Assembly: GCA_026192395.1 (NCBI GenBank)
Contig: WACF01000001.1
Span: 2,168,309 to 2,232,308, forward strand
DNA: 64,000 nt
From: Proteobacteria bacterium 005FR1
GTDB taxonomy: Bacteria; Pseudomonadota; Gammaproteobacteria; Pseudomonadales; Cellvibrionaceae
Direction: 5' to 3'
The notes under the pieces were generated by a model. It was given only the letters and a program-made list of their open reading frames with translations, was not told the origin of the DNA and did no database searches. A program made the translations under genes and the position numbers. Shown piece by piece: positions 18,940-28,730 of this stretch (position 1 is its first letter; each line of letters starts with the position of its first letter).

Positions 18940-20157
18940 TCAGTTGTCGCGATCGCGAAAACCCAACAGATAGAGAATCGCGTCCAGCCCAAGATTGGAA
19001 ATCGAGTGTTCCGCGCTCGCCTTGACGAGCGGCTTGGCGCGATAGGCGATACCCAGCCCGGCAATGCTGAGCATGGGCAGATCGTTGGCACCATCGCCGA
19101 CTGCAATCACCTGCTCCAGCAAGATATTTTCCTGCCGGGCCAGCTGTTTCAGCAATTCCGCTTTCTTTTGGCCGTTGACGACCTCTCCCACCACCTTGCC
19201 GGTGACTTTGCCGTCCACCACCTCAAGTTCATTAGCGTAGACATAGTCGATGCCCAGCTTTTGCTGGAGGTGTTTCGCAAAATAGGTGAAGCCTCCAGAC
19301 AGAATCGCCGTTTTGTATCCAAGCTTTCGCAACGTGCTGATCAAGCGTTCTGCGCCTTCTGTGATGGGCAGTTGCGCGGCGATGGACTCCAGCACCTTGG
19401 CGTCCAGCCCCTTAAGCAGCGCCATGCGCCGCGAAAAGCTCTGGTTGAAATCCAGCTCACCGGCCATGGCCTGCTCCGTGATTGCCGCCACCTGATCACC
19501 CACGCCCGCGGCCTTGGCCAATTCGTCAATCACTTCCGCTTCCACCAGGGTGGAATCCATGTCGAAGCACACCAGCCGACGGTTGCGTCGGTAGACATTG
19601 TCTTCCTGGATCGCAATGTCGATATCTAGACCTGTGGCGAGCTCCATGAATTCCGCCCGCAGCTTCGCCAAATCGGCGGAATCGCCTCGCACGGAAAATT
19701 CCACGCAGGCTTTGTTCTGCTTTTCCAGCGTATCCAGGGGAATGCGTCCGGACAGCCGGCTGATGTTGTCGATGTTGAGCCTGTGGCGCGCCGCGACTGC
19801 GGTCACTTCGGCGATCTGCCGTGAAGTGATTTTGCGGGCCAGCAGGGTGACAATGTGTCTGGCCTTGCCCTGATGGCTTACCCATTCCTGGTAGCTGTCT
19901 TCCGTTATCGGCTGAAACCGCACCTGCATGTCCAGCTTATGGGCACAGAACAGCAGATCCTTCAGCACTGGCGAGGATTCATACTCGCTCGGAATTTCCA
20001 CCAGGATGCCCAGCGTGAGCGTGTCGTGGATGACGGCCTGACCTATATCGAGAATGGCCGCGCCGTAATTGGCGAGCACCGCAGTGATGGTGGATGTAAC
20101 GCCGGGCCGGTCCTCGCCCGACAGGGTGATCAGGAGCAGTTCGTGGGTCGTGGTCAT
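18940..20157 (-). CDS. serB: Phosphoserine phosphatase SerB
   Basis: Last step of serine synthesis. Two N-terminal ACT-like domains (roughly 1-165; LLITLSGEDRPGVTSTI near 8-24), then a HAD phosphatase with the nucleophile motif CFDMDSTLVEAEVID (FDMDST), SGGFTYFAK and GDGANDLPML. 405 residues, as in the long Pseudomonas-type SerB. The ATG at 20155-20157 starts the conserved region; an in-frame upstream extension is not conserved. Adjacent fimX and the divergent YtjB-like gene preserve the usual neighbourhood. Confidence 0.96.
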   Translation of the reverse strand: MTTTHELLLITLSGEDRPGVTSTITAVLANYGAAILDIGQAVIHDTLTLGILVEIPSEYESSPVLKDLLFCAHKLDMQVRFQPITEDSYQEWVSHQGKARHIVTLLARKITSRQIAEVTAVAARHRLNIDNISRLSGRIPLDTLEKQNKACVEFSVRGDSADLAKLRAEFMELATGLDIDIAIQEDNVYRRNRRLVCFDMDSTLVEAEVIDELAKAAGVGDQVAAITEQAMAGELDFNQSFSRRMALLKGLDAKVLESIAAQLPITEGAERLISTLRKLGYKTAILSGGFTYFAKHLQQKLGIDYVYANELEVVDGKVTGKVVGEVVNGQKKAELLKQLARQENILLEQVIAVGDGANDLPMLSIAGLGIAYRAKPLVKASAEHSISNLGLDAILYLLGFRDRDN

Positions 20158-20253
20158 GTGCTGCCGAAGGGAAATGGATGGGCAAAAGAGAGGCGCAGAG
20201 AGTAGCACACTTGCCCTGGCTTTGTGAGCTACAGCTCGGAGGCCGAAGAGCGC

Positions 20254-20282
20254 TTTCACCACTACAGGCAGCTGTCTATAAT
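20254..20282 (+). promoter_or_regulatory. Sigma-70 promoter for the YtjB-like gene
   Basis: TTTCAC (-35, 20254-20259), a 17-base spacer and a perfect TATAAT (-10, 20277-20282), about 65 bases before the ATG at 20350. The ATG inside the -10 element, at 20281, is for this reason not taken as the start. Confidence 0.65.
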
Positions 20283-20349
20283 GGCGCGCAGGTCGTTTCT
20301 GCCGTCTTCATCTCGCTTCCTTGACCGGAGCCCTCATTCCCAATGCTTC

Positions 20350-21507
20350 ATGGCCAGTGACAAGCGCACTCTGACATTTTCCCGCCCCCTGCTTCTGCTG
20401 TGTGCGGGCATTCTGGTTGCGACCCTTGCCTGTGCGGCAATCTGTCAGCATCTGATTGCGGAGACCCTGCAAAACCGCAGCGCTCAGTACGGCCGGGCTC
20501 TGGCCAACGTGGCGGCGCGTCAGGCCATCGATGCCACATTGAACCACGACCTGGTCAGCCTGCAGGTAATCCTCAGCGACATCGCGGAAAACCCTGATGT
20601 GGCGAAAGCCACCATTCACGACGTGGAAAACAACCTGCTGGTTCAAGCCGGCAGCACCGTTCGCGGCGCTATTCGCCAGCAGGACTTCACCGCCCCCGTC
20701 ACCCTTCACAATAGTATCGCCGGCTACGTGACCGTGAGTCTCGATCTTACCGGCGTGGCCGGCATTCAGTACCGGATCTTTTGGCTATTCGGCTTCATGG
20801 CGGTTTTGCTGATTGCGCTGACCCTTTCTGCGCTCTACTTCGGGCGCACCTGGAACATCCCCCTGGCCGCAGCCCGGCCCGCCATACCAATTCTGAATTC
20901 GCCCCCCAAGCCCGACCCCACCGTAGCCGTCCCCCACGTACCGCGCGCCTTCCCGCGAGTGGAGCTGATCGTCAATTTCCGAAATCTTCGCGAGCTTGCG
21001 GGACAGCTGGACAGCAAAGCGTTCCGCGGCGTCAGCCGCCGCATCGAGGAACAGTTTCGCGGCATCCTCGCGCTTTATGCGGGCCAGCTGATCCAGCTGG
21101 ACGCGGGCACGGCGAGGATTGCTTTCCCGAACCCCCAGGAGAATCCCGACGCAGCTTTCCAGGCACTCTGCAGCGCCCGCCTGCTGCTCACCCTGAACCA
21201 GCGCAGCCAGCACTTTCCCCTGCGGATGAGCGCGCTGATCATTCAACGCGACAGCGACAGCACCATTCTCAAGAACCTCCAGTATCAGCTGGCCGAATCG
21301 GAAGAGTTCGACTACCTGCTGCAGCACGCGGCGGATAGTTCACTTCTGATGGAGACTCGGCTGCTCGCCGACACCGAGCTTAGCCAGAAAGTCGAACAGC
21401 AGCCGGTGGACGAATTCTCCGATGTAGTGGAGATCGTTGCGCTTGGCGACTCCTACCAGCAGCTGCTGGACCGACAGCTGGAGCAGCTCCAGACCGCTCG
21501 ACAGTAG
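20350..21507 (+). CDS. YtjB/Smp/AhpA-like inner-membrane protein
   Basis: 385 residues. TM1 at about 10-35 (LLLLCAGILVATLACAAI), a periplasmic region of about 110 residues, TM2 at about 140-165 (LFGFMAVLLIALTLSALYFG), then a cytoplasmic part of over 200 residues with a Pro-rich linker and a cyclase-homology-like RVELIVNFRNLRELAG region. This topology beside serB is what is seen for E. coli Smp (YtjB) and the P. aeruginosa PA4961 region, so I place it there. Role unknown. Divergent from serB. Start at 20350 rather than 20281, which lies in the -10 box. Confidence 0.6.
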   Translation: MASDKRTLTFSRPLLLLCAGILVATLACAAICQHLIAETLQNRSAQYGRALANVAARQAIDATLNHDLVSLQVILSDIAENPDVAKATIHDVENNLLVQAGSTVRGAIRQQDFTAPVTLHNSIAGYVTVSLDLTGVAGIQYRIFWLFGFMAVLLIALTLSALYFGRTWNIPLAAARPAIPILNSPPKPDPTVAVPHVPRAFPRVELIVNFRNLRELAGQLDSKAFRGVSRRIEEQFRGILALYAGQLIQLDAGTARIAFPNPQENPDAAFQALCSARLLLTLNQRSQHFPLRMSALIIQRDSDSTILKNLQYQLAESEEFDYLLQHAADSSLLMETRLLADTELSQKVEQQPVDEFSDVVEIVALGDSYQQLLDRQLEQLQTARQ

Positions 21508-21680
21508 CGGACTATTCCCTACCGGCGGTGCAGCACTCCACCTTGGCTATGCAATTGCATCCAGCGGAGCTCGGGCAGCCGTAGCGATCGCCGGGCAAAG
21601 CGTTTACACTTTCTTACACGCCTTCCCCGGTGAGCTTCGGCCTCACCGAGTCATTCACCTGCAGCGACGGTTCGTCTTTC

Positions 21681-23156
21681 ATGCGCAAAACCAAGATCAT
21701 CTGTACCATCGGCCCGGCAACGGATAGTTACGATCAACTGGAAGAGCTCTATAACGCGGGTATGAACGTGGTGCGATTGAATATGTCGCACGGCGATCAC
21801 GAGTCGGCCCTGAAAGTAATCAAAGCCATCCGGACTTTGAACAAGAAGATCCCGCACACAATCCCGATTCTGCTCGACACCCAGGGACCGGAAATTCGCA
21901 CCGGCAACCTGAACAACGACCTCAACCTGCGCGCCGGCGATGTGATTTCCATCGTTGCCCGCGGCGCAGAAAATGTCGAGGAGACCTCGATCCCGATCAA
22001 CTACGACGACCTGATCAAGGATCTGGATGTTGGCGACCGCATCACCGTGGACAATGGCCTGATCAACCTGCAAGTGCTGAGCAAGGAAGAGCGCATCATG
22101 CGCTGCCGGGTCATCGATGGCGGTATCCTGAAGAGCAAGCGCCATGTGAATCTGCCCGGCATTCGGGTGAACCTGCCGGCAATAACCGATAAAGATCGCG
22201 CCGATATCGAATTCGGTATGGCCGAGGAAGTGGACTACATCGCGCTGTCTTTCGTGCGCGATGCAGCGGACATCCGCCAGTTGCGGTCAATCCTTGGTGA
22301 GAAAGCGAGCAAGATCAAGGTGATCGCCAAAATTGAAGACCAGGAAGGTGTGCGCAATCTCGAAGACATTATCCGGGAAGCGGACGGCATCATGGTGGCG
22401 CGCGGGGATCTGGGCGTGGAGGTGCCCATCCAGGACCTGCCCAACATCCAGCGGCACATCGTGCGCCGCTGCGCCGAGTTGGGCAAGCGGGTAATCGTGG
22501 CCACGCACATGCTGGAGTCCATGATCCAGAACCCGATCCCCACCCGCGCCGAAGTTACTGACGTAGCCAATGCCGTGTACGAGGGGGCGGACGGGATAAT
22601 GCTGTCGGGGGAAACCTCCATCGGGAAATATCCGATCAAGTGTGTGCAGTATCTGGATCAAATCAGCCGTTCATCAGAAAAGCATCCCGGCCTGAAATTC
22701 GCCCGTCAGCTGATTCGCGATACCGACAAGCAACATATTGCCGCCGCCGCTGCCGAGTTGGCCGATTCGTTGGGCGCGGTAGGGATCGTGGTGATCACCC
22801 GGCGCGGATTGATGGCCAATTATCTCACCAACTGCCATCCCAACACGCCGATCCTCGCCTTTACCAACGACAGCCGCACGCGCCGGCAACTTGCTTTGAA
22901 CCGCAACGTAGCCTGTTACCGCATTCACTTTTCCAGCATTCCGGAAAAGACACTAAACAAGGCTTTTGCGATTCTTCGCAACCGGGAGGGTTGCACGCAG
23001 GAAGATAAGGTGGTGGTAGTCTCGGACATCATCAGTGGTACCGGTGTGGATGCGATCCAGCTGCGTCCACTGCGGGATGCCTGGATCGACCAGGATCAGG
23101 AAACCGGCGAGAATGATGTCGACGTGTTGCCGGATGACGATCAATTCCCTGACTAG
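21681..23156 (+). CDS. pyk: Pyruvate kinase
   Basis: Converts phosphoenolpyruvate and ADP to pyruvate and ATP. Conserved: KIICTIGPA near 4-12, NMSHGDH near 34-40, LLDTQGPEIRT, the active-site lysine block KVIAKIEDQEGVRNL, MVARGDLGVEVP, ATHMLESM and the DVANAVYEGADGIMLSGET block. 491 residues, close to the PykA type of gammaproteobacteria. ATG at 21681; no strong ribosome site is visible. The acidic 20-residue C-terminal tail is unusual but does not touch the active site. Confidence 0.96.
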   Translation: MRKTKIICTIGPATDSYDQLEELYNAGMNVVRLNMSHGDHESALKVIKAIRTLNKKIPHTIPILLDTQGPEIRTGNLNNDLNLRAGDVISIVARGAENVEETSIPINYDDLIKDLDVGDRITVDNGLINLQVLSKEERIMRCRVIDGGILKSKRHVNLPGIRVNLPAITDKDRADIEFGMAEEVDYIALSFVRDAADIRQLRSILGEKASKIKVIAKIEDQEGVRNLEDIIREADGIMVARGDLGVEVPIQDLPNIQRHIVRRCAELGKRVIVATHMLESMIQNPIPTRAEVTDVANAVYEGADGIMLSGETSIGKYPIKCVQYLDQISRSSEKHPGLKFARQLIRDTDKQHIAAAAAELADSLGAVGIVVITRRGLMANYLTNCHPNTPILAFTNDSRTRRQLALNRNVACYRIHFSSIPEKTLNKAFAILRNREGCTQEDKVVVVSDIISGTGVDAIQLRPLRDAWIDQDQETGENDVDVLPDDDQFPD

Positions 23157-23221
23157 GGGAGGCGACTAGGGGTGAGGCGACGGCGGTCCGAGGCAGTCAG
23201 GTCGAAGCCCCCTCACGCTCG

Positions 23222-24148
23222 TCATTCGATCACATAGGACAAGCCGATTCTGATTTCCGAGCTGGATTGCTCCGCCTCGTTCAGTCGGGTACGGGCGACG
23301 GTTCCGTCGGCAAAAAAAATCCGTGCAAGTCCCCGGCCGGTGTCCCACTCCCCCGCGGCCCACTGGACATGCAAGGCTGACCGCTCTCCCAGCCGGTACT
23401 CAAGCTCCACTTCCCAGCTTTCGCCCGCGCTGTCCGCATCGTGGGAAAAGCTGCGCGGTTGCTGCAGGGGGAAGCGACCCTCGGCACGCAGGTTCCAGCG
23501 TCCTTCGCCATAGTAGTCGCCGCGGTATTGCTGATAACGCAGGTGCAGACTCCAATCCTGCCGGCGGAATTCGTACTGACCCGCGACCCAGGAACCCGAC
23601 CACTCCGCAAGGTAATTGGAATCGAGGCGCTGCTGCAGGTTGCGGGTCAGCGCATCGATGGATACTCCGGGGATAAAGTCAGCGTTGACAATCAGCTGCC
23701 GGCCGTTGCGGAAATTGATGTCGCTGTCCTGCCGGTAAGCACCGGCAATCAGACCGATGATATGGGCATCGGGAACGAGGGCGTAGCTGAAACCGATCCC
23801 GGCAGACCAGGCCTCGGCTTCATCACCTTCGATATCCGCTTTCGACAAGGAACCGATCAACGCACGATTGTCGCGCAGGAAGTCGGCATCGGTGCTCGTC
23901 CCGCGCTCGATACTGGCCAGGCTTGCCTCACCTTCCACCAGCAACTGCAGATCGGGACGGAAAAATTCCGCGCGCAGATCCCCCGCAAGTCCGACCTGGT
24001 AAGCCCGGACGTCCTCGAAGGTCAGTTCGGAAAGCACGTTGGGTGCAAGGGTGCCACTCAGATCCTGGGCGATATTCCAGCTCAAATCATTGTGGCTTGC
24101 CCCCAGCCACGGCTGCAGGCTGAGGGTCAGGGATGCTGCCAGCAACAT
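23222..24148 (-). CDS. Outer-membrane beta-barrel protein, distantly omptin-like
   Basis: 308 residues with a short hydrophobic N-terminal export signal and alternating amphipathic strands to the end. The aromatic-rich segments NYLAEWSGSWVAGQYEF and LHLRYQQYRGDYYGEG resemble the omptin barrel by eye, and a DAD at the place of the OmpT Asp pair (TDADFL) is present. The DEH-type His/Asp pair is not seen, so if it is omptin-related it is probably inactive. The last residue is Glu rather than the usual aromatic. AAGGAAG precedes the ATG. Omptin relation is only a suggestion. Confidence 0.5.
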   Translation of the reverse strand: MLLAASLTLSLQPWLGASHNDLSWNIAQDLSGTLAPNVLSELTFEDVRAYQVGLAGDLRAEFFRPDLQLLVEGEASLASIERGTSTDADFLRDNRALIGSLSKADIEGDEAEAWSAGIGFSYALVPDAHIIGLIAGAYRQDSDINFRNGRQLIVNADFIPGVSIDALTRNLQQRLDSNYLAEWSGSWVAGQYEFRRQDWSLHLRYQQYRGDYYGEGRWNLRAEGRFPLQQPRSFSHDADSAGESWEVELEYRLGERSALHVQWAAGEWDTGRGLARIFFADGTVARTRLNEAEQSSSEIRIGLSYVIE

Positions 24149-24354
24149 GAAAGTCTTCCTTGCTCCAAGTCTGCACGCCTTCGCCAGAACTCGTCGAAAT
24201 AGATAGCGAAATCATCCTAAGCTATTGAAATAACGAGGAGAATTCTAAAAATCCCCACGACTGTTTGTGACCGTGTTCACATTCACTCTACACACGGGTG
24301 TGCTGTAATCACTCGTCCCTCTATAACGTCTCTTTATAAGAAACCGGGGCTAAT

Positions 24355-24666
24355 ATGCCAGTCATCTCCCGAGATGGAGAAGTCCTCAGCGGACATGAAA
24401 TCGGTTTTCTCAGTACCGACGAAGACCTCTATCCTCAGCTGACACGGCTGTTCTTTGACTTCAATTTTCGCGTGGTTGCAATCCCGGCCGGCGAAAACAG
24501 CTCCAGCAGCCAGTATCTCGTCACATTTGGCAATGTCGGCGAAGATTCCCTCAGCGCCATTACTCCCGCGTTCGCCTCGCTTGACGAGCTCGAGAGCTAT
24601 ACCAACGAAAACATCATCGACATCCTGCATCAAACGCTTTTTTCCGGCCTGGAGGATGAGTTCTGA
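24355..24666 (+). CDS. Small acidic hypothetical protein
   Basis: 103 residues from ATG 24355; no family recognised. It is acidic (net charge strongly negative), with two hydrophobic beta-like stretches (LFFDFNFRVVAI and QYLVTFGNV) and a helical end with NENIIDILHQTLFSGLEDEF. No signal or membrane segment. The codon use looks coding. A long AT-rich leader precedes it (24170-24350), the only clearly AT-rich stretch nearby, which may carry its promoter. Could be a small regulator or an antitoxin, but I have no basis to say so. Confidence 0.5.
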   Translation: MPVISRDGEVLSGHEIGFLSTDEDLYPQLTRLFFDFNFRVVAIPAGENSSSSQYLVTFGNVGEDSLSAITPAFASLDELESYTNENIIDILHQTLFSGLEDEF

Positions 24667-24836
24667 ATACGATGGAGATTCTGAGCTTTCATGCCTTCTC
24701 TGGTTCCGTCCGTCGCCGCCGCCACATGGAAATCCGGGAACCATCGACTAGAATGTGAATCTGAGAAGCTCAGCTAAAAGCTGGCAAGCTGCGCTAACAG
24801 CAGTAGACTCTCAGACACTCGTCAACGGCTTTCCCT

Positions 24837-25376
24837 ATGTTCAACTTTGTTCCGGCTTTCTTTCCGGCCAAGGCACGGGCCTTTTCGCTCGTTATCGTGT
24901 CCTTTCTGCTGGTCGGTTTAGCCGACCTTGCAAGCGCCGGTGAAACTCTGGAGCTGGGGGACCGCGCACCGGACTGGATGCTCAGCGACAGCGAGGGGGA
25001 GCCGGTCTCGTTCTACCAGCACAGCGATGGCCAACCCGCCGTGGTGCTTTTCTGGGCCACCTGGTGCCCCAACTGCGCGGAGCTGATGCCGAGACTCGAG
25101 AAACTTCGCAAGGAGTTGGCGAGCAGCGATGTCCGGTTTTATGCTCTGAACATCTGGGAGGATGGTGATCCAGTCGCCCATATGGAGAACGAGGGCTTCG
25201 ATTTCACCCTGCTGCTGAATGCGGACTCGGTGGCGAAACGTTATCGCGTTCGGGGCACGCCAGGCTTGTTCGTAATGAACCGGGACAAGGCGATCACCTA
25301 TGTGCGCGCAGGCAACAGCAGCGCCGACGAGGTCTACGCCGCAGTAAAGTCAGCTCTCGAGAAGGAACTGCGATAG
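24837..25376 (+). CDS. TlpA/ResA-like thioredoxin-fold exported protein
   Basis: An N-terminal signal segment (about 1-34, ending ASA) leads to a thioredoxin fold with the active-site motif WCPNC near 80 (FWATWCPNCAEL), a RVRGTPGLFV cis-proline region, and the GDRAPDWML entry strand typical of TlpA/AhpC-TSA proteins. It would act in the periplasm as a thiol-disulfide reductant. 179 residues. No cytochrome c maturation genes are near, so a general redox role is more likely than a Ccm role. Confidence 0.85.
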   Translation: MFNFVPAFFPAKARAFSLVIVSFLLVGLADLASAGETLELGDRAPDWMLSDSEGEPVSFYQHSDGQPAVVLFWATWCPNCAELMPRLEKLRKELASSDVRFYALNIWEDGDPVAHMENEGFDFTLLLNADSVAKRYRVRGTPGLFVMNRDKAITYVRAGNSSADEVYAAVKSALEKELR

Positions 25377-25392
25377 TCGAGCGCGACCGAGA

Positions 25393-25755
25393 TCAGGAGA
25401 GTTCGTCCTCGATATCCTTGAGCAGATCCAGCGGTTCCACCTCCGGCCCCTCCAGCTCTTCCGTCCAGTTCACGCCGACGAGGAACACGTCCTCGTGCAT
25501 TCCGGGCAACCAGTCTTCCAGAAACTCCTCCAGCGAGACGGGAATCACCTTGTAGTCCTTCCACTCGTCGCGACAATGGACTTCAGCAAATTCCGGCTGT
25601 GACCAGAACGGCATCACGTCCGTCTTACTGTACTTCTCCGAAGGGCAAAGCGCCCAGCCCTCCGCCCCTTCCAGGCCCCAGATGCAGCCGCAGTCGATGG
25701 CTTCGGCGATGAAGCGGGCGTAGTTTTCCTCGAAATCGTCGCTGAGTGCTTCCAT
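25393..25755 (-). CDS. DUF2750 family protein
   Basis: 120 residues from ATG 25753-25755; a longer frame upstream adds 33 unconserved residues. Conserved DUF2750 features as I recall them: NYARFIAEAIDCGCIWGL, GWALCPS, FWSQPEFAEVHC.DEWKDY, then SLEEFLEDWLPGM and a Val-rich strand. Soluble, acidic, function unknown. Convergent with the thioredoxin gene, 16 bases apart. Confidence 0.8.
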   Translation of the reverse strand: MEALSDDFEENYARFIAEAIDCGCIWGLEGAEGWALCPSEKYSKTDVMPFWSQPEFAEVHCRDEWKDYKVIPVSLEEFLEDWLPGMHEDVFLVGVNWTEELEGPEVEPLDLLKDIEDELS

Positions 25756-26036
25756 AAACGAGCGGTTTGCTCCAGTAATTGGGTGGAAAGTGCACGGAAT
25801 TATAAACCGGGTGAGGATAACTCGCGACAAACTGCTGTCGGTAAGCTCAGCCATGTAATTGAACCCAGGTGCGAACTGGTGCCTCTAACGGTGATCCACG
25901 CTGGGAGGGCTGCCTCGAGTGGCGACCAGCGTCATTTGTTTGGCCACGTTTTTTGCTTCACAATCCGAAGCTGTCAATCGAAAGCGGAAGCAGAACTCGC
26001 GAAAAACACCTCAGAAGAATTGGGAGACGCAGACGT

Positions 26037-28712
26037 ATGAAACCCGGCAATGATTCTCTCGGCACGCGTGCGCAGTTACAGGTCGACGACAGAACCTACC
26101 ACTACTACAGTCTGGACAAGCTGATCCAGCAAGGTCACGGGGATGTCGCCAAACTGCCCTACTCTCTCAAGGTGTTACTGGAAAATCTGCTGCGCTTCGA
26201 AGATGGACAAAGCGTCACCACCAAGGACATCGGCGCCCTGGTGGATGCCACCCGCCCCGACCGCCCCGAACACGAAATCGCCTATCGACCCGCTCGCGTG
26301 TTGATGCAGGACTTCACCGGCGTGCCCGCCGTCGTCGATCTTGCGGCCATGCGCGACGCCGTGGACCGCCTGGGTGAAGACCCGGCGGTGATCAATCCTC
26401 TGAGCCCCGTGGATTTGGTGATCGACCACTCTGTCATGGTGGACAAATTCGCCTCGCCGTCCGCCTATCGCGATAACGTTGCGATCGAGATGGAGCGCAA
26501 CGGCGAGCGCTATCAGTTTCTGCGCTGGGGTCAGTCGGCCTTCGACAATTTCCGCGTAGTACCACCCGGCACCGGCATTTGCCATCAGGTGAACCTCGAA
26601 TACCTCGGCAAGGTGGTGTGGAGCACTGAGGTGAACGGCGAGCACTACGCCTTCCCCGACACACTGGTCGGCACCGACAGCCATACGACCATGATTAACG
26701 GCCTTGGGGTGCTGGGCTGGGGTGTTGGCGGAATCGAAGCGGAAGCGGCCATGCTGGGGCAGCCGGTGTCGATGCTTATCCCTGACGTGGTGGGCTTTAA
26801 GCTGACCGGTAGTCTCCAAGAGGGCGTCACCGCCACCGACCTGGTGCTGACGGTCGTCGAAATGCTGCGAAAGCACGGGGTGGTGGGCAAGTTCGTGGAA
26901 TTCTTCGGCGAAGGCCTCAATGATCTGCCGCTGGCAGACCGCGCCACCATCGGCAACATGGCCCCGGAGTACGGCGCCACCTGTGGCTTTTTCCCGGTGG
27001 ACCAGGAAACCCTGAATTACCTCAAACTCTCTGGACGCGATCAGCACACCATCGATCTTGTGGAAGCCTACGCCAAAGCCCAGGGCATGTGGCGCGACGA
27101 CAATGTCACTCCCAGCTACAGCAGTACGCTGGAACTGGATTTGAGCACCGTGGTGCCGAGCCTCGCTGGCCCCAAACGTCCGCAGGACCGGGTCGCGCTG
27201 GCCAATCTCAAGGACGCCATCGACCTGGTGATCAAAACCAGCGGCGACAATAAGGAGTCCACGGTTCCGGTCGAGGGCACCGACTATGATCTCTCCGATG
27301 GCGATGTGGTGATCGCCGCGATTACCTCCTGCACCAATACCTCCAACCCCGCCGTGATGCTCGCCGCTGGACTCGTCGCCAAAAAGGCGGCGGAAAAGGG
27401 CCTCACCCGCAAGCCCTGGGTAAAAACATCGCTGGCCCCCGGATCGAAGGTGGTGACGAAATATTTCGAAAAGTCCGGCCTGCAACCCTATCTGGATGAG
27501 ATGGGCTTCAACCTCGTGGGCTACGGCTGCACCACTTGTATCGGCAACTCCGGGCCGCTGCCTGAAGAAATCGAGAAGGCGGTGGACGCCGGTGACCTGA
27601 CGGTGTGTTCAGTGTTGTCTGGCAATCGCAATTTCGAAGGTCGTATTCACCAAAAGGTGCGGGCCAACTGGCTGGCCTCGCCGCCCCTGGTGGTCGTCTT
27701 CGCGCTGGCAGGAACCACCAAGATCGATCTCGCCACCGAGCCCGTCGCTGAAAATGACAAGGGCGAAAAAATCTACCTGAAAGACATTTGGCCCAGCAAC
27801 AAGGAAGTCAGTGATGCCATCGCCACAGTGAACAGCGAAATGTTCACCAGCGAGTACGCGGACGTGTTCAGTGGCGACGAATTCTGGCAGAGCATCAAAT
27901 TCACACCGAGCCGCACCTATCCCTGGAAATCCGATTCCACCTACATTCAGAATCCACCCTTTTTCGAGGAAACCGTCAAGGGCGGAGACAACAAGCAGAT
28001 GGAAGACGTGAGCGACGCTCGCATTCTCGCGTTATTGGGCGACTCCATCACGACGGATCACATTTCGCCAGCGGGCGCCATTGCTGAAAACAGCCCCGCC
28101 GGACGCTATCTGATGGAGCACGGCGTCGCCAAGCGCGATTTCAATTCCTACGGATCCCGCCGTGGCAACCACGAAGTGATGATGCGCGGCACCTTCGCCA
28201 ACGTGCGCATTCGCAACGAAATGGTGCCAGGCGTAGAAGGCGGCTATACCAAGTACCTGCCGACGGACGAGCAGATGTCCATCTACGATGCCTCCATGGC
28301 GTACCAGAAAGACGGGACGCCGCTGGTGGTTATTGCCGGCAAGGAATACGGCACGGGCTCCAGCCGCGACTGGGCGGCGAAGGGCACTCGCCTGCTCGGC
28401 GTGAAAGCAGTCGTCGCCGAGAGCTTCGAGCGCATTCACCGTTCCAACCTGATCGGCATGGGCGTGCTGCCACTTCAGTTCATTGAGAACGATCGAAAAT
28501 CGCTGAAGCTCACCGGAGAAGAGACCATCAGCATTCGCGGGGTCTCGGACTTGAAGCCGGGAGGCCACGTGATCCTCTCCGTCAAACGTCCCGACGGCAA
28601 AACGGAATCCTGTGAACTGCGAAGCCGCATCGATACCGCCGACGAACTCAGCTACTTCAAGGCCGGCGGTATCCTGCAGTACGTGCTGAAGCAGTTGGTT
28701 GCGAAAAAATAG
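26037..28712 (+). CDS. acnA: Aconitate hydratase A
   Basis: Citrate-isocitrate isomerase of the TCA cycle, IRP1/AcnA type (891 residues, domains 1-4). Iron-sulfur ligands: SCTNTSN block and GCTTCIGNSGPL block, both intact; GTDSHTTMINGLGVLGWGVGG, and the C-terminal swivel domain with GSSRDWAAKG and ERIHRSNLIGMGVLPL. ATG at 26037 gives the family N-terminus and has GGGAG upstream. fumC follows 18 bases later, so the two TCA genes form an operon. Confidence 0.97.
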   Translation: MKPGNDSLGTRAQLQVDDRTYHYYSLDKLIQQGHGDVAKLPYSLKVLLENLLRFEDGQSVTTKDIGALVDATRPDRPEHEIAYRPARVLMQDFTGVPAVVDLAAMRDAVDRLGEDPAVINPLSPVDLVIDHSVMVDKFASPSAYRDNVAIEMERNGERYQFLRWGQSAFDNFRVVPPGTGICHQVNLEYLGKVVWSTEVNGEHYAFPDTLVGTDSHTTMINGLGVLGWGVGGIEAEAAMLGQPVSMLIPDVVGFKLTGSLQEGVTATDLVLTVVEMLRKHGVVGKFVEFFGEGLNDLPLADRATIGNMAPEYGATCGFFPVDQETLNYLKLSGRDQHTIDLVEAYAKAQGMWRDDNVTPSYSSTLELDLSTVVPSLAGPKRPQDRVALANLKDAIDLVIKTSGDNKESTVPVEGTDYDLSDGDVVIAAITSCTNTSNPAVMLAAGLVAKKAAEKGLTRKPWVKTSLAPGSKVVTKYFEKSGLQPYLDEMGFNLVGYGCTTCIGNSGPLPEEIEKAVDAGDLTVCSVLSGNRNFEGRIHQKVRANWLASPPLVVVFALAGTTKIDLATEPVAENDKGEKIYLKDIWPSNKEVSDAIATVNSEMFTSEYADVFSGDEFWQSIKFTPSRTYPWKSDSTYIQNPPFFEETVKGGDNKQMEDVSDARILALLGDSITTDHISPAGAIAENSPAGRYLMEHGVAKRDFNSYGSRRGNHEVMMRGTFANVRIRNEMVPGVEGGYTKYLPTDEQMSIYDASMAYQKDGTPLVVIAGKEYGTGSSRDWAAKGTRLLGVKAVVAESFERIHRSNLIGMGVLPLQFIENDRKSLKLTGEETISIRGVSDLKPGGHVILSVKRPDGKTESCELRSRIDTADELSYFKAGGILQYVLKQLVAKK

Positions 28713-28730
28713 AGAGCAGGAGGTCACGCC

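Noticed and set aside
20281-20349. Upstream ATG for the YtjB-like gene
   Set aside because: The ATG overlaps a perfect TATAAT (-10) and would sit before the transcript start.
26175-27485. 436-residue open frame opposite acnA
   Set aside because: Antisense shadow of aconitase codons; acnA motifs are complete on the plus strand.
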